A stretch of 48,696 nucleotides of DNA from a virus, in the IMG/VR virus record IMGVR_UViG_3300042691_010994, positions 1-48,696 of that record; one strand, given 5' to 3'. This document shows, piece by piece, positions 18,798-26,220 of this stretch; within the stretch, counting starts at the first letter, position 1, and each line of letters starts with the position of its first letter. A model generated the notes under the pieces. That model did no database searches and was not told where the DNA came from. It saw only the letters and a list, made by a program, of their open reading frames with translations. Position numbers and translations under genes: made by a program.

Positions 18798-19297
18798 TTC
18801 TTGCTCCAGCCGCGAGAGCCAAACCAAAAACCAATGATACCGCCGAGCATGGCCATCTCATCGCTGGAGAAGATCAGGTCGGCATACTTGATGACATCGT
18901 CGATGTTCTGGATCAAGCCGGGGTGGTTCCACAAGTACCAAGCCATGAAGGCGTTAATCGCCACCAGCTCTAGCACAAAGATGTATGTCACTGTTGGGCG
19001 CACTGTGCCCACGTAGCTGGACACCCATGTGGAAGCCTTTTCCAACACCTTGGCATCATGGGCCAGAGCAGCCTCGGTCATCCGGGCATCGGTTTCCATT
19101 GCCACCTGCTCGGTGCGGATTTCTTCAACCTTGGCTTGGGCGGCAAAACCAGCAGCAGCCAGTTGGAGTTCACGCTCAGTTTGGACTTGAGCCAGACGCA
19201 GCTCGTGCGCTTGGTCGGCCTTGTTCTGGAAGTACTCCAGCAGCTTTGGAAGGCCGGAGATCAGCAGACCCCCGAGAGTTGAGAACAATGAAAGCAT
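18794..19297 (-). CDS. holin, 3-TM GTA-holin-like (167 aa)
   Basis: Small membrane protein predicted to form the inner-membrane lesion that releases the endolysin. A weak N-terminal hydrophobic segment is followed by a charged helix (about 25-90), then two clear membrane spans at about 101-123 and 148-160. The C-terminus IGFWFGSRGWSKK is characteristic of the 'holin of 3 TMs, for gene-transfer release' family. The ATG overlaps the previous TGA by one base and follows AAGGGG; its own stop overlaps the endolysin GTG. These couplings place it firmly in the lysis cassette. Confidence 0.85.
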   Translation of the reverse strand: MLSLFSTLGGLLISGLPKLLEYFQNKADQAHELRLAQVQTERELQLAAAGFAAQAKVEEIRTEQVAMETDARMTEAALAHDAKVLEKASTWVSSYVGTVRPTVTYIFVLELVAINAFMAWYLWNHPGLIQNIDDVIKYADLIFSSDEMAMLGGIIGFWFGSRGWSKK

Positions 19298-19914
19298 CAG
19301 TTACCCCTTTTGGTTAGCATTGCGCTGGCAATTTCCAGCATGAATTTTACTTGCTCAAGGTTTTCGGGCTCTTGCGCCCAGCCCACAGTGATCTGCCCAA
19401 CAAAGCGGTGGTTATCCGGTGGGACGCTGATCCGGCAGGTAAACCCCACCCCCTTCTCGATGTACCAGAGACCCACCTCTGACTGTGCGTAACGGTACTC
19501 CGAACATGGAATCTGGTTGGTCATCAGCTTGATGACGTCAGAATTGTTGGCCTGATTCTGGCTGAAGAGTCCGACGTCGATGTCCTCGATGGTCTTGTCC
19601 CGCCCATCCTTGGTGTATGCCTTGTACAGCACCCGGCTTCCGAAGAGCGGATTGACCTTGAAAACGGCCACCACGTTGGCACCCGTCTTTTTGAACAGCA
19701 TGGCGCTGGCCTCGTCGGCTCTTGCAGTATTGATCTCCGGCAGCTTCTTGGACTCCTTGTAGGCGTCCAACATGAAGGTTTGGTTCTGCCAAAGGAAGTA
19801 CCCAGCGAAGGCAATCACGCCCATCAAAATGATGGCGAACAGCTTGAACGGCGAGTCCACATACCCGAGCACCTTGTCGAGTGTGGAGTTGGGGCTTAGC
19901 TTTTCGTCGCTCAT
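19297..19914 (-). CDS. single-TM protein with a periplasmic domain, lysis cassette (205 aa)
   Basis: I do not recognise the family. A cytoplasmic N-tail of about 21 residues precedes one membrane span (22-42, FKLFAIILMGVIAFAGYFLW). The remaining 160 residues would be periplasmic, and their two cysteines (Cys137 and Cys160) could form a disulphide. The gene lies inside the lysis operon, starts with an ATGA overlap with the gene upstream and ends with a TGATG overlap with the holin. An antiholin or lysis-timing sensor, built like T4 RI with one anchor and a periplasmic domain, is a reasonable guess, but there is no sequence resemblance to RI that I can point to. Confidence 0.65.
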   Translation of the reverse strand: MSDEKLSPNSTLDKVLGYVDSPFKLFAIILMGVIAFAGYFLWQNQTFMLDAYKESKKLPEINTARADEASAMLFKKTGANVVAVFKVNPLFGSRVLYKAYTKDGRDKTIEDIDVGLFSQNQANNSDVIKLMTNQIPCSEYRYAQSEVGLWYIEKGVGFTCRISVPPDNHRFVGQITVGWAQEPENLEQVKFMLEIASAMLTKRGN

Positions 19915-20357
19915 CGCAAGTGCTTCATGTAAATTACAAAACCGCCGATCATCAAGCCAGCAAGTACGATAGTAGCCATACCAATGGCGATGTACTCAGC
20001 CATCTGCTCAAGCTGCTGTTTGCGCCTGAGTGCCTCACGGGCTGCGGCTTCTTTGGCTTCCCTGCGCTTACGAGCTGCTTGCGCTTGGAACTGCTGCCAG
20101 TCGCCCCACATTCCCGGACGGCCAGCGTAGACCATGCGCTCACGCAGCTCTTCTTCTTGTTGGCGCATTTGCTCAAGCGCCATAAACTCTGCAAGGTCGG
20201 AACCTCCACCTTTCTTGGTGGCCTGCTCCTGAATTTTTGCCTTGTTATCGAAGTAATCAAAAACCCGTGTCCCGAGCTGGTGAAGCTCCTTGCCGTTTGC
20301 CAGAGCACCTTTTATTACTGCAAAGGCCGCATTGGCGGCGGCAATTTCTGCCAACAT
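19911..20357 (-). CDS. tail-anchored coiled-coil membrane protein, lysis cassette (148 aa)
   Basis: Residues 1-30 are helical and Ala-rich; 30-120 are highly charged helix with heptads (EQMRQQEEELRERMV, then RKRREAKEAAAREALRRKQQ); residues 122-143 form a clear membrane span; only KHLR follows. This is the opposite topology to an i-spanin, whose anchor is N-terminal, so a spanin call is not supported. It starts with SD GGGATGA and overlaps the next gene by ATGA. A role in lysis control, or in tethering a complex to the inner membrane, is suggested by its position only. Confidence 0.65.
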   Translation of the reverse strand: MLAEIAAANAAFAVIKGALANGKELHQLGTRVFDYFDNKAKIQEQATKKGGGSDLAEFMALEQMRQQEEELRERMVYAGRPGMWGDWQQFQAQAARKRREAKEAAAREALRRKQQLEQMAEYIAIGMATIVLAGLMIGGFVIYMKHLR

Positions 20358-20360
20358 ACT

Positions 20361-20453
20361 TCATCCCAACATAAGAAGGACGGCCCGCGCCGTCCATACC
20401 GTCAAGCCGACCAGACTGGCCGCTGCGATAAATGCAACGAGCCAGTCTCTCAT
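20361..20453 (-). CDS. 30-residue single-TM peptide
   Basis: A short ORF, MRDWLVAFIAAASLVGLTVW followed by TARAVLLMLG, is nearly all hydrophobic with Arg/Asp at the start, as expected of a one-span membrane peptide. It fills the gap between the fibre chaperone and the tail-anchored protein: the upstream TGA ends 2 nt before its ATG, and the next ATG lies 3 nt after its own stop. It has no clear SD and would depend on coupling. It is first in the lysis cassette, so a holin accessory or pinholin-like role is possible. Confidence 0.55.
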   Translation of the reverse strand: MRDWLVAFIAAASLVGLTVWTARAVLLMLG

Positions 20454-20455
20454 GG

Positions 20456-20923
20456 TCAGGGAGCCACAGGCCAGTCGATGGTCCAAGGAAAGCCTGCTTG
20501 TGCGGTGATGTCACGCAGTGCTTGGCGGTATGTAAGCCAGACCACGGGTATTTGAATACCAAGGCTGTCTTGGGCATTTTGCTCTACGGCCTTGGAAACA
20601 ACCCAGTCGGATGCTGACAGCTTGGCGTTGCGGTCTGAGCGAACAGCAGCGGCTTGTGCTGAGTCTGTGGCTGCAATGCCTTCTGCGTCCATGTCAGACA
20701 CGCTGAACTTGCTGTACCACTTGCCATCAATCTGCTCCACGCCATCTCGGAAGGCGACTTGGTAGCGAGTGGGCTGTGCCTGTGGGCCATTGAAGACCAC
20801 ATCACCACCAAAGCTGTTGATGGTGGCCTCTGTGAGCGGCTGTGGCATTGAAGTATTGGGATGCAAGGCGCGGAACTCTTGCTCCATCACCACTGCGCCT
20901 GTTTCTCTGATTCGGATTTCCAT
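20456..20923 (-). CDS. phage tail (fibre) assembly chaperone-like protein (155 aa)
   Basis: The C-terminal half has the signature of the phage tail assembly chaperone family: RNAKLSASDWVVSKAV, then WLTYRQALRDITAQAGFPW and WPVAP at the end. These proteins help fibre subunits fold or trimerise and are usually encoded directly after the fibre. The N-terminal 75 residues are beta-rich and variable. The gene follows the large duplicated-domain fibre gene by 9 nt, with SD AAGGAAT, which supports the call. Confidence 0.75.
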   Translation of the reverse strand: MEIRIRETGAVVMEQEFRALHPNTSMPQPLTEATINSFGGDVVFNGPQAQPTRYQVAFRDGVEQIDGKWYSKFSVSDMDAEGIAATDSAQAAAVRSDRNAKLSASDWVVSKAVEQNAQDSLGIQIPVVWLTYRQALRDITAQAGFPWTIDWPVAP

Positions 20924-20932
20924 GATGATTCC

Positions 20933-22861
20933 TTATGCGATTGCCAAGAAGATGTATGTTTCGCCACTGGCGTTAACTAGCGAGTTGTTTCTTAAAATAA
21001 AACCACTGGAGTCTATGTCGAATACGTTTGATAACGCAAAAGCTGAAGCTCCATTAAGCGTTACATACACATCAGTGCCAGATGAAACGCTATACACATA
21101 TATCCAATCGCCAGTCCCACTGGTACGTTTTACTAAAACTCTACGAGCGCCGCTTGTAAAGCCGCAATCAATTGTTTGAGTTGCACCATTCCCTGTGTAA
21201 CTGCCAACCTTGCTCACGCCGGGGCAAGTTGCAAAAAAGTATGAAACAAAATTTACGCCACTACCGTTAACGGTTGCTGCTGTTCCCGTAGTGAATTGCG
21301 ATGCGGTCGGGTATGTGCTGTTCCATCTGGTTGCACCAGTTGCTTTTGCGGCATTTGTATTAAGAACCAGATACTCTGTGTTAGCGAGAGCAGTTGACCC
21401 AACCTCCCATGCGCCAGAAGCCCTAGACTTAACAATCCACAACTCAGGCGCAACACCCAAGTTGTGCGTTCTTGATGTGTTTGATCCAGTGCCTGTGTAG
21501 CAGACCAAATCCATAAACGATGGCGCTCTCCTAAGCGCCAAATATGTATAACTGACGTTAGCGCCGTTGGTGTAATTTGAAGCGTCCGTTCCGATACGTG
21601 TTCCATCCTGCAAATCGAAAGGGTAGACAAGAAAATTGTTGTCTGTTACCTCTGCTACGGTTGCGTTCAACCTTAAATACGGTCTGCCAATTTGTCGATT
21701 GACCACAACGCCCGGGAAGACGGTGGCGCTTCCATCCAAATCATTGACAGATCGGGTTAGGAAAAAGTCAACTGGACCAGCACCAAGACCAGCGCCAATT
21801 GTTCTGGACGTAGTATTTCCTGTGTAGCTACCCACAGCCGCTACGCTAGTAGCAGTCTCAGGAACTTTCATCGGGCCACGGCGAATGGCGATGTAGATGA
21901 GTGTTGCACCCGCTGCCCACCCCGCTGCTTGAAAGCCAGTTGATGTAGGGTTTGCAACGCCGTATGTACTGCTTTCAGCGGCGCTGGAGTTTGCAAGCAA
22001 CATCTGTTCCGTGTTTGTTGTTCCATTTAGTGTGGCATTGCCTCGCATTGAATCAACCAAACACCACCCACCGAAGTCGCTGGAGAGCTTGACGATTGCC
22101 CACTCAGGCTCATACCCAAGGTTGACCGTAGCGTTGCCACTGCCATCAACCGTAAATGACCCGCACGAAATTACATTATCCGTACCAGACAGGCCAAAGC
22201 CACCAGCGTTATGGGCAAAGACATAGGCAACGTAAGTGCCGCCAGAAGCGTTGACCGTTACGTCAGTTCCAAGACTAAATTCAGTGGATGTTGGTGTTGT
22301 GCTGTTCCAGCGTGTAGCACCAGTGGCTTTTGCCGCTGTGGTGTTTAAAACCATGTATTCGGTGTTGGCAAGGCTGCGGTGGTAGACCTGCCAAGCGCCA
22401 GTGGTGTCGGTACGTTTAACAATAATGCACCCCGGCACAGCGCCAAGGTTGTGGGCAATAGTACGGTTAGCACCTGTGCCTGTCCATGTGACCACATCAA
22501 AGAATTTTGCTTGCTCTCGAAATGTCCATGAGGCGTAGGTGTCGTTTAAATTGTTGGCCCGAGTGCCTCCGGCGGGTAGCGTAAAGCCGGCTGAATCAAA
22601 AGATGTGAAGCTGGAACCAGCTTGTGCGTTGGCTAACTCAGTAAAAAGAGCATTAGCTGCCCCACGGGCCGTATCTGTTAATTGATGACCTACGGCGGCA
22701 TTTCTCTTTTTCAACCACACCAAACCACCCTTACCAACCAAATCAATGCCGTTGGTGATCGAAAGGGAAGCGCCTGTGCCTGTGTACAGGTAGGTGCTGA
22801 ATACGTCTTCGATGTAGTTAATAACATCGCCACTGACTGCTGAAGTATTTGAACTGAACAT
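20933..22861 (-). CDS. tail fibre / receptor-binding protein with duplicated domains (642 aa)
   Basis: The protein is beta-rich, with high Thr, Gly, Asn and Ser. At least four related modules are seen, marked by YTGTG or SYTGN, then HNLG and IVKR. Two of them (about residues 121-215 and 449-546) share LANTEYxVLNTxAAKATGAT almost exactly, showing an internal duplication. This architecture resembles fibre proteins of marine and freshwater phages. SD AGGGG lies 5 nt before the ATG. It is followed by a fibre chaperone gene, so it is the best candidate for the host-range determinant. Confidence 0.75.
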   Translation of the reverse strand: MFSSNTSAVSGDVINYIEDVFSTYLYTGTGASLSITNGIDLVGKGGLVWLKKRNAAVGHQLTDTARGAANALFTELANAQAGSSFTSFDSAGFTLPAGGTRANNLNDTYASWTFREQAKFFDVVTWTGTGANRTIAHNLGAVPGCIIVKRTDTTGAWQVYHRSLANTEYMVLNTTAAKATGATRWNSTTPTSTEFSLGTDVTVNASGGTYVAYVFAHNAGGFGLSGTDNVISCGSFTVDGSGNATVNLGYEPEWAIVKLSSDFGGWCLVDSMRGNATLNGTTNTEQMLLANSSAAESSTYGVANPTSTGFQAAGWAAGATLIYIAIRRGPMKVPETATSVAAVGSYTGNTTSRTIGAGLGAGPVDFFLTRSVNDLDGSATVFPGVVVNRQIGRPYLRLNATVAEVTDNNFLVYPFDLQDGTRIGTDASNYTNGANVSYTYLALRRAPSFMDLVCYTGTGSNTSRTHNLGVAPELWIVKSRASGAWEVGSTALANTEYLVLNTNAAKATGATRWNSTYPTASQFTTGTAATVNGSGVNFVSYFFATCPGVSKVGSYTGNGATQTIDCGFTSGARRVLVKRTSGTGDWIYVYSVSSGTDVYVTLNGASAFALSNVFDIDSSGFILRNNSLVNASGETYIFLAIA

Positions 22862-22870
22862 CAGTACCCC

Positions 22871-23368
22871 TTAGACGGTGTAGTTCTGACCAGCATTGCT
22901 TCCGAGCCAGTTTGTTCCATCAGCAGTGAAGATGAACTTGTCGGCCTTGGATGCTGTGCTGGTGATCGTTGGGGCTGTGCCACCGGGCCACTGAACTGCC
23001 GCAGGCCATGTCACTGTGCGTGAGCCTGTGCCGTCTTGCTTCTGGATCAGGATAAAGCTCTTGCCAGCCGTTGCCGTTGGGAAGGTGTATGTGCAGTTGC
23101 CTGTCAGGGTCAGGATTTGCACAGTGCCGTTGGCGAGGTCAATCGTGTAGGCAGTGCTGGTGTTAGCCGTTGCAACCTCTTCGGTGTAACCGTTGGTGAA
23201 CGTGCCAGCTTCGATGGTTTTGTTGGTGAGGGTTTGTGTGCCTGTCAGCGTTGCCAGAGATGTCGGGAACGTGTTAGTCCCCGAGGTCAGGTCTTTGTTT
23301 GTGACCGTGTTCGTGCTGGTCGATGTCAGGACGTTGGTCGGGGTGATGATTCCAGATAGTGTTGCCAT
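22871..23368 (-). CDS. small tail-fibre-like beta protein (165 aa)
   Basis: Thr/Asn/Gly-rich protein with the repeated phrase TLTGTQTLTNKTIEAGTF, common in phage fibre shafts, and a C-terminal domain (SFILIQKQDGTGSRTVTW, then FIFTADGTNWLGSNAG) typical of distal fibre or spike segments. The phrase LTNKTI also occurs in the 438-residue fibre gene upstream. It starts after AGGAG. It is probably a short fibre or an accessory tip subunit; the receptor is unknown. Confidence 0.65.
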   Translation of the reverse strand: MATLSGIITPTNVLTSTSTNTVTNKDLTSGTNTFPTSLATLTGTQTLTNKTIEAGTFTNGYTEEVATANTSTAYTIDLANGTVQILTLTGNCTYTFPTATAGKSFILIQKQDGTGSRTVTWPAAVQWPGGTAPTITSTASKADKFIFTADGTNWLGSNAGQNYTV

Positions 23369-23371
23369 GCT

Positions 23372-23731
23372 TTACTCCTGAGTAAGCGGGTATTTTGTCA
23401 TTAACTCAAACGCCTGCTCGGGCGTAATGTCTTGCGAGGCTACAGCGTCTACATCGCTGCCATCACGAATGGCGTGAATGCAGCAAAATACCGTACCCGG
23501 CTCCAATGCAGTGAACTGATGCGTGATGCCCTTGGGCGTGACGATCAGGTGCGGTGCGGTGAACTCCTGCTGCCCGTTGTCGTGCTTCATCAGCACCTTG
23601 CCAGTAGCCAGCAGTGTGATGTGGTCAAACACATGGGCATGGCCTTGATGGGTGTCGCCAGCGTTGATAAAGCGGTGCATCTTCACAAAGACGTTATCCA
23701 CCAGCTTCAGGTCGGTTAAGGGTTCAGACAC
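23372..23731 (-). CDS. cupin-fold protein with an all-histidine metal site (119 aa, GTG start)
   Basis: A single-domain cupin. Motif 1 has perfect family spacing: Gly25, five residues, His31-x-His33, three residues, His37 in place of the usual Glu, six residues, Gly44. Motif 2 has Pro66-x-Gly68, two residues and His71. The four predicted ligands are therefore all histidine. Cupins bind metal and include dioxygenases, isomerases and sugar-modifying enzymes; the substrate cannot be told. The start is GTG with GGAG at 6 nt, and the gene overlaps the one before it by 8 nt. It sits among fibre genes, which suggests modification of a glycan or fibre, or a structural use of the fold. Confidence 0.8.
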   Translation of the reverse strand: MSEPLTDLKLVDNVFVKMHRFINAGDTHQGHAHVFDHITLLATGKVLMKHDNGQQEFTAPHLIVTPKGITHQFTALEPGTVFCCIHAIRDGSDVDAVASQDITPEQAFELMTKYPLTQE

Positions 23732-24059
23732 GGGTCACTCCAATTTGTGCAGCTTCCATTTCAGGATTGCGCCACTGGCAAGTTTCTTCGTCCAGAATCC
23801 AGCCACCGCCCGCAGGCATTGGTGCAATGAATGCGTTGCGCTGCGTGTCGTAGGTAAAGCCCATTCCAGCGTAGTTCTTGCGGATGTTGCCGTTGTAGCT
23901 GGTCTGCATCCAGATGGTGTCGGCGCCAAACAATGATTGGCAAAACGCGATGCCGATTGCTTCAGACTCCTGTCCTTGCTCATTAAGAATCATGTCGTTA
24001 CCAACCACGATGACGCGCAGCACAGTGTTGTTTGCGTCCAGTTCTGCAAAGTGAGCCAT
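23724..24059 (-). CDS. conserved tail-region protein of unknown function (111 aa)
   Basis: The start is taken at MAHFAELDANNTVLRV: SD GGAGG lies 8 nt upstream and the ATG overlaps the TAA of the glycine-rich adhesin (TAATG). An in-frame ATG 15 nt earlier lies inside that SD and is unlikely. The sequence (VVGNDMILNEQGQESEAIGI, WMQTSYNGNIRKNYAGMGF, then an aromatic C-terminus with DEETCQW) is a pattern I know from many marine and freshwater phages, always near fibre genes. Its function is not established. Confidence 0.75.
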   Translation of the reverse strand: MAHFAELDANNTVLRVIVVGNDMILNEQGQESEAIGIAFCQSLFGADTIWMQTSYNGNIRKNYAGMGFTYDTQRNAFIAPMPAGGGWILDEETCQWRNPEMEAAQIGVTRV

Positions 24060-24898
24060 TACTGGAACCTCCATTTGATGATTACAACGCCAGAGCCGCC
24101 TGAGCCTCCTGCCGTGCTACCTTGTTGAGCACCACCACCACCGCCACCTGTGTTTGACGATCCATTGCCGGGGGCGGTAGAGCCAGCCTGACCTCCTCCA
24201 CCTCCACCAGTGCCGCCATTGGTTCCATTGGCATTAGAGCCACCACCACCGCCACCACCGCCTCGGGTTACTGATGTACCAGTAATTGATGATGCAAGAC
24301 CATTACCGCCTATGCCCGGTAAATTACTTGGCCCTGCGTTGCTTCCTGCTGCACCAGCACCGCCGCCACCGCCACCAAATGAAAGTGTCTTTGTTCCAAG
24401 TCCGTTACCACCAGCATTACCTTGGCCTGATGTTCCTGCTGCCCCTGCTACGTTTTCAGAACCGCCGCCACCAGAGCCGCCTACACTTGGGGCTGGTCCA
24501 AAAGCGCGCCCACCACGACCACCGCCAGTGGATGTGATGGAGGAAAAAGAAGAATTTGACCCAGCATTGCTGGTGCTAGAAGAGCCTGCTCCTCCAGCGC
24601 CAACGGTTACGGTAAAGCTGCCTACAGTGACAGCAAATCCGGAAGCTGTGCGATAACCACCAGCACCTCCACCACCACCGTTTCCAGTGCCGCCTGAACC
24701 ACCGCCAGCAATCACAAGGTACTCAACCACCGAACCTTCAGTTGGGCTGGACCCGAGGCTATCAACTGTAAATGTCCCTGTTGCGTTGAACGTGGCGATC
24801 TTAAAGTTACCGGACGTAGTAACCGTGGCCCCCGATGTGGTGACATCCATGTAGGGTGAACCACCCAACGCCGCCATTAATTGTTGAATGGCGCTCAT
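24059..24898 (-). CDS. glycine-rich adhesin / fibre tip (279 aa)
   Basis: The start is set at MSAIQQLMAALGG, whose ATG overlaps the upstream TGA (ATGA); an upstream in-frame ATG lacks this coupling. A short N-terminal helix and beta strand lead into EYLVIAGGGSGG, then about 200 residues in which runs of Gly alternate with Ser/Asn/Ala, ending in GGSGVVIIKWRF. This is the architecture of glycine-rich tail adhesins, in which packed polyglycine type II helices display variable loops that contact the receptor. It lies between the long fibre and the duplicated-domain fibre. Confidence 0.75.
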   Translation of the reverse strand: MSAIQQLMAALGGSPYMDVTTSGATVTTSGNFKIATFNATGTFTVDSLGSSPTEGSVVEYLVIAGGGSGGTGNGGGGGAGGYRTASGFAVTVGSFTVTVGAGGAGSSSTSNAGSNSSFSSITSTGGGRGGRAFGPAPSVGGSGGGGSENVAGAAGTSGQGNAGGNGLGTKTLSFGGGGGGAGAAGSNAGPSNLPGIGGNGLASSITGTSVTRGGGGGGGGSNANGTNGGTGGGGGGQAGSTAPGNGSSNTGGGGGGAQQGSTAGGSGGSGVVIIKWRFQ

Positions 24899-26211
24899 GT
24901 CAAACCTGTCCCACTGATGATCCACTCGGTTGTTGTCAGCTTGATTGCTGTGGCAACGCCATTGGCTGCGAGTGTTCGACTGCCTGTAGTGCCAGCGCCA
25001 GCAAGACGCATGGTGTCTGTGGTGATTGCAATGGTCACAACACCAGCGCCGTTCTGGTTAATGAACGACAAAGCCGTGCCAATAGGGTAGGCGACAGAAC
25101 TGTTTGCAGGGATCGTAAATGTCCGTGCTGTGGTGTCTGCGCTCGGGTGAAAGATTTGCTTGCCTGAGTCGCTTAAGACTGCCGTATAAGCAGTGCTTTG
25201 GCTGTTTTGCGGAATGATCCGAAAGCCAACTTCATTAGTTCCATCAACAGTCAGCGTGTTGTTTGCGCCGCTGATGGTTTTATTGGTCAGCGTCTGAACA
25301 CCAGCAAGTGTTACAGCAGTGCCGCCATTGCCACCGATCTGAGCGTAGACCTCCCACGTTGTGCCGTCATACACAAACTGAACGCTTGCGCCTGTGATGT
25401 CGCAGGTCAGGTCTTCGGCCAAGCCGCCGATGGTCGAGCCGTTACGTGCCACCGTGAGGTTGTTCGTACCCCAAGCATTACCGGCGTCAGCAATCACTAC
25501 CTGAGCGCCAGTTGAGGGAGTGGCAGGCAACGTCACAGTAAATGCACCGCCCGAGGTGTCAGTGAGTACGCCTTGCTTGTCCGTGGCCGTTACAGGGGTT
25601 GTGGTGAAGATGTATGTTAGGCCCCCGGCTGGAAGGGCGGCTGATGTCCAAGTTGTGCCGTTGGAAGACAAGACGTTCCCGGACGATCCGGGAGCCACAA
25701 AGCCGACAGCAGAGGTGCCGTTACCCAAGATGACGTTGTTGGCTGTGAGGGTCGATGCGCCTGTGCCGCCGTTGGCAACCGGGAGCGTTCCGGTCAGGTT
25801 GGAGATCGCCGTGGAGGCTACCTTCACAAAGTCCGAACCGTTCCAAGCAGCTAAGCATTTCTCACCCGCAACAATTGTCACGCCCGTTGTTGGGCCTGCG
25901 CCGCGCAGCACGACAGAGCCTGTGCCTGCGTTGATGACAATGTAGGGCTTGCTCTGGGCGGGGGCTGTGATGTTCCGGGTCGTAGCCCCGTTGGTTGCCG
26001 TCCACAGCAGAACTGCCTGACGCGCTTGGTTGGCCGCAAGGACTGTAGTGGTCAGCGTAACGTCAGCGTCTGTGCTCAGCGTAGTGGTGCCCGCAACGGC
26101 CGAATCAACCAGCGAAGTGATTGAGTCGTTGACTACATCACCCCATGTGCCGTCAAGTTCGCCTTCGACCGGCAGGGCCAGTCCGAGCAATGATGTATTT
26201 CCTGTTGGCAT
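24895..26211 (-). CDS. tail fibre protein (438 aa)
   Basis: The N-terminus SLLGLALPVEGELDGTWGDV is a particle-attachment module widespread in phage fibres. The shaft includes NLTGTLPVANGGTGASTLTA, and further on VTLAGVQTLTNKTISGA. The C-terminal domain is beta-rich (FTIPANSSVAYPIGTALSFI). There is no enzymatic motif. SD AGGAG lies 6 nt from the ATG and contains the stop of the repeat-protein gene. It overlaps the adhesin gene by ATGA, suggesting that the two assemble as shaft and tip. Confidence 0.75.
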   Translation of the reverse strand: MPTGNTSLLGLALPVEGELDGTWGDVVNDSITSLVDSAVAGTTTLSTDADVTLTTTVLAANQARQAVLLWTATNGATTRNITAPAQSKPYIVINAGTGSVVLRGAGPTTGVTIVAGEKCLAAWNGSDFVKVASTAISNLTGTLPVANGGTGASTLTANNVILGNGTSAVGFVAPGSSGNVLSSNGTTWTSAALPAGGLTYIFTTTPVTATDKQGVLTDTSGGAFTVTLPATPSTGAQVVIADAGNAWGTNNLTVARNGSTIGGLAEDLTCDITGASVQFVYDGTTWEVYAQIGGNGGTAVTLAGVQTLTNKTISGANNTLTVDGTNEVGFRIIPQNSQSTAYTAVLSDSGKQIFHPSADTTARTFTIPANSSVAYPIGTALSFINQNGAGVVTIAITTDTMRLAGAGTTGSRTLAANGVATAIKLTTTEWIISGTGLT

Positions 26212-26220
26212 TTACGACTC

